Part shown: positions 4,730 through 5,263 of the stretch, one piece after another | Layout of the letters: every line of letters starts with the position of its first letter | How positions within the stretch are numbered: position 1 is the stretch's first letter | Assembly: GCA_030615845.1 (NCBI GenBank) | Contig: JAUWYM010000078.1 | Location: 1 to 5,263 of the forward strand | Direction of reading: 5' to 3' | Length of the DNA: 5,263 nucleotides | From: Thermoplasmatota archaeon | GTDB taxonomy: Archaea; Thermoplasmatota; E2; DHVEG-1 | Notes under the pieces: model-generated | What the model saw: only the letters and a program-made list of their open reading frames with translations | Database searches by the model: none | Told to the model about the DNA's origin: nothing | Made by a program: the position numbers and the translations under genes

Positions 4730-5263
4730 GATAACTCCTCCAGCTCTTTTGATATTCTTTCAGATTCTGCTTCTACATCGACATCAGCAAGTTTTGCATC
4801 TTTTGCAATAATGGTGATACCAAACGCGTCGCCAAGTGCATTTCCTCTAAGGCTGATTCTATGTGAAAAAAGAATAGTATTCATCTCTTCAACGATACTT
4901 TCTTCCCCTTTGGTTCCACTCATTTTTTTAAGTTCATCAAGTGTTTTTCCAAGAAGTTTCTCGGTTGACTCCTTATCAAGAATGCCACTAACTACACCTG
5001 TTCCATCATCAACGACAAGCTTAATCCGCAGATCCTCAACACCTTCTACGCTGCCGTGAATACTGCATTCATTTCCTACCAGCACGCGATTACATTCAGG
5101 ACATCGCATTACTAGACCAGATCCTCTCCGTATCTCAAGAACAGTTCCTTCTACTTCGACATCCATTGCACCACGTTTTTCCACGAGCTCATAAAGCAGC
5201 AGTTTTTGTGGTGCAATATCTTTTTTTGAAATAGTACTAGATTCAACCTTTTCAACAGTTGCT
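4726..5263 (-). CDS. Replication protein A (RPA/COG1599), C-terminal part, cut by the right edge
   Basis: RPA binds single-stranded DNA in replication, recombination and repair. The frame is open to the right edge, so the start is outside the window; 178 residues remain. A GTG at 5184 could pass for a start but cannot be the real one, because the codons upstream encode the typical KKDIAPQKLLLYELVEKRGA that leads into this domain. Seen: VEVEGTVLEIRRGSGLVMRCPEC, here only its parts VEGTVLEI and GSGL, opening an OB-fold; a zinc finger C-x2-C-x8-C-x2-H at nucleotides 5103-5056 (fragment residues C54, C57, C66, H69); then HGSVEGVEDLRIKLVVDDG, typical of RPA41-type and haloarchaeal/methanogen RPA; and a helical, acidic C-terminus. 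The OB-folds expected upstream are not visible. It overlaps the COG3390 gene by ATGA, so the two proteins should be made together. Confidence 0.88.
   Translation of the reverse strand, partial: ATVEKVESSTISKKDIAPQKLLLYELVEKRGAMDVEVEGTVLEIRRGSGLVMRCPECNRVLVGNECSIHGSVEGVEDLRIKLVVDDGTGVVSGILDKESTEKLLGKTLDELKKMSGTKGEESIVEEMNTILFSHRISLRGNALGDAFGITIIAKDAKLADVDVEAESERISKELEELS
4735..4741 (-). promoter_or_regulatory. Ribosome binding site of the COG3390 gene inside the RPA gene
   Basis: GGAGGAG on the minus strand ends five bases before the ATG at 4729. It lies in the last codons of the RPA gene and supports the chosen start, giving the second gene its own initiation besides any coupling through the ATGA overlap. 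Confidence 0.7.

Noticed and set aside
4726..5184. RPA as a complete 152-residue protein starting at GTG 5184
   Set aside because: The frame stays open to position 5263 and the upstream codons encode conserved RPA sequence (LLLYELVEKRGA), so the gene is a fragment cut by the window edge.
1..5263. tRNA, rRNA, CRISPR array or replication origin
   Set aside because: I saw no tRNA T-loop with cloverleaf, no rRNA segment, no regularly spaced direct repeats and no origin-box repeats. The palindrome at 1076-1093 is single and sits between two promoters, so I read it as an operator.

Overview
The window is archaeal, most likely from a mesophilic, AT-rich euryarchaeon of the Methanomicrobia/Halobacteriota or Thermoplasmata type. 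The evidence is an archaeal-type replication protein A (RPA) in one operon with its COG3390 partner, a GPN-loop GTPase of archaeal type, a PurD with archaeal motif variants, TATA-box promoters placed for leaderless or near-leaderless transcripts, and GGAGG ribosome sites. I cannot fix the genus from the sequence alone.

Layout. (1) Positions 1-92, minus strand: the first 30 codons of a gene leaving the left edge, resembling the N-terminus of a DDE transposase; base composition changes sharply at about 150. (2) Positions about 150-397: no convincing protein gene, but a strong TATA-like element, several inverted repeats and two hairpins followed by T-runs, all oriented for a short plus-strand RNA. 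(3) Positions 398-1027, minus strand: a membrane-anchored winged-helix regulator (ArsR-like DNA-binding domain, two membrane helices, an external loop). (4) Positions 1028-1140: a divergent promoter region with a perfect 18-bp palindrome midway between two TATA boxes. (5) Positions 1141-3812, plus strand: pyrE, purD and a GPN-loop GTPase in one tight operon. (6) Positions 3809-5263, minus strand: a COG3390 RPA-associated protein and the C-terminal part of an RPA subunit (zinc finger included), overlapping by ATGA; RPA runs off the right edge. The two operons converge and their stop codons overlap in a CTAG palindrome.

How it works together. The plus-strand operon joins a late step of pyrimidine synthesis (orotate to OMP), an early step of purine synthesis (phosphoribosylamine to GAR) and a GTPase linked in eukaryotes to RNA polymerase assembly. 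PyrE uses PRPP directly and PurD uses its product phosphoribosylamine, so co-transcription may balance PRPP use. The minus-strand operon encodes single-stranded-DNA binding proteins. The most distinctive features are the divergent promoter with its symmetrical palindrome beside a membrane-bound regulator, and the possible structured RNA at 197-379. I see no clear new defence or mobile system.
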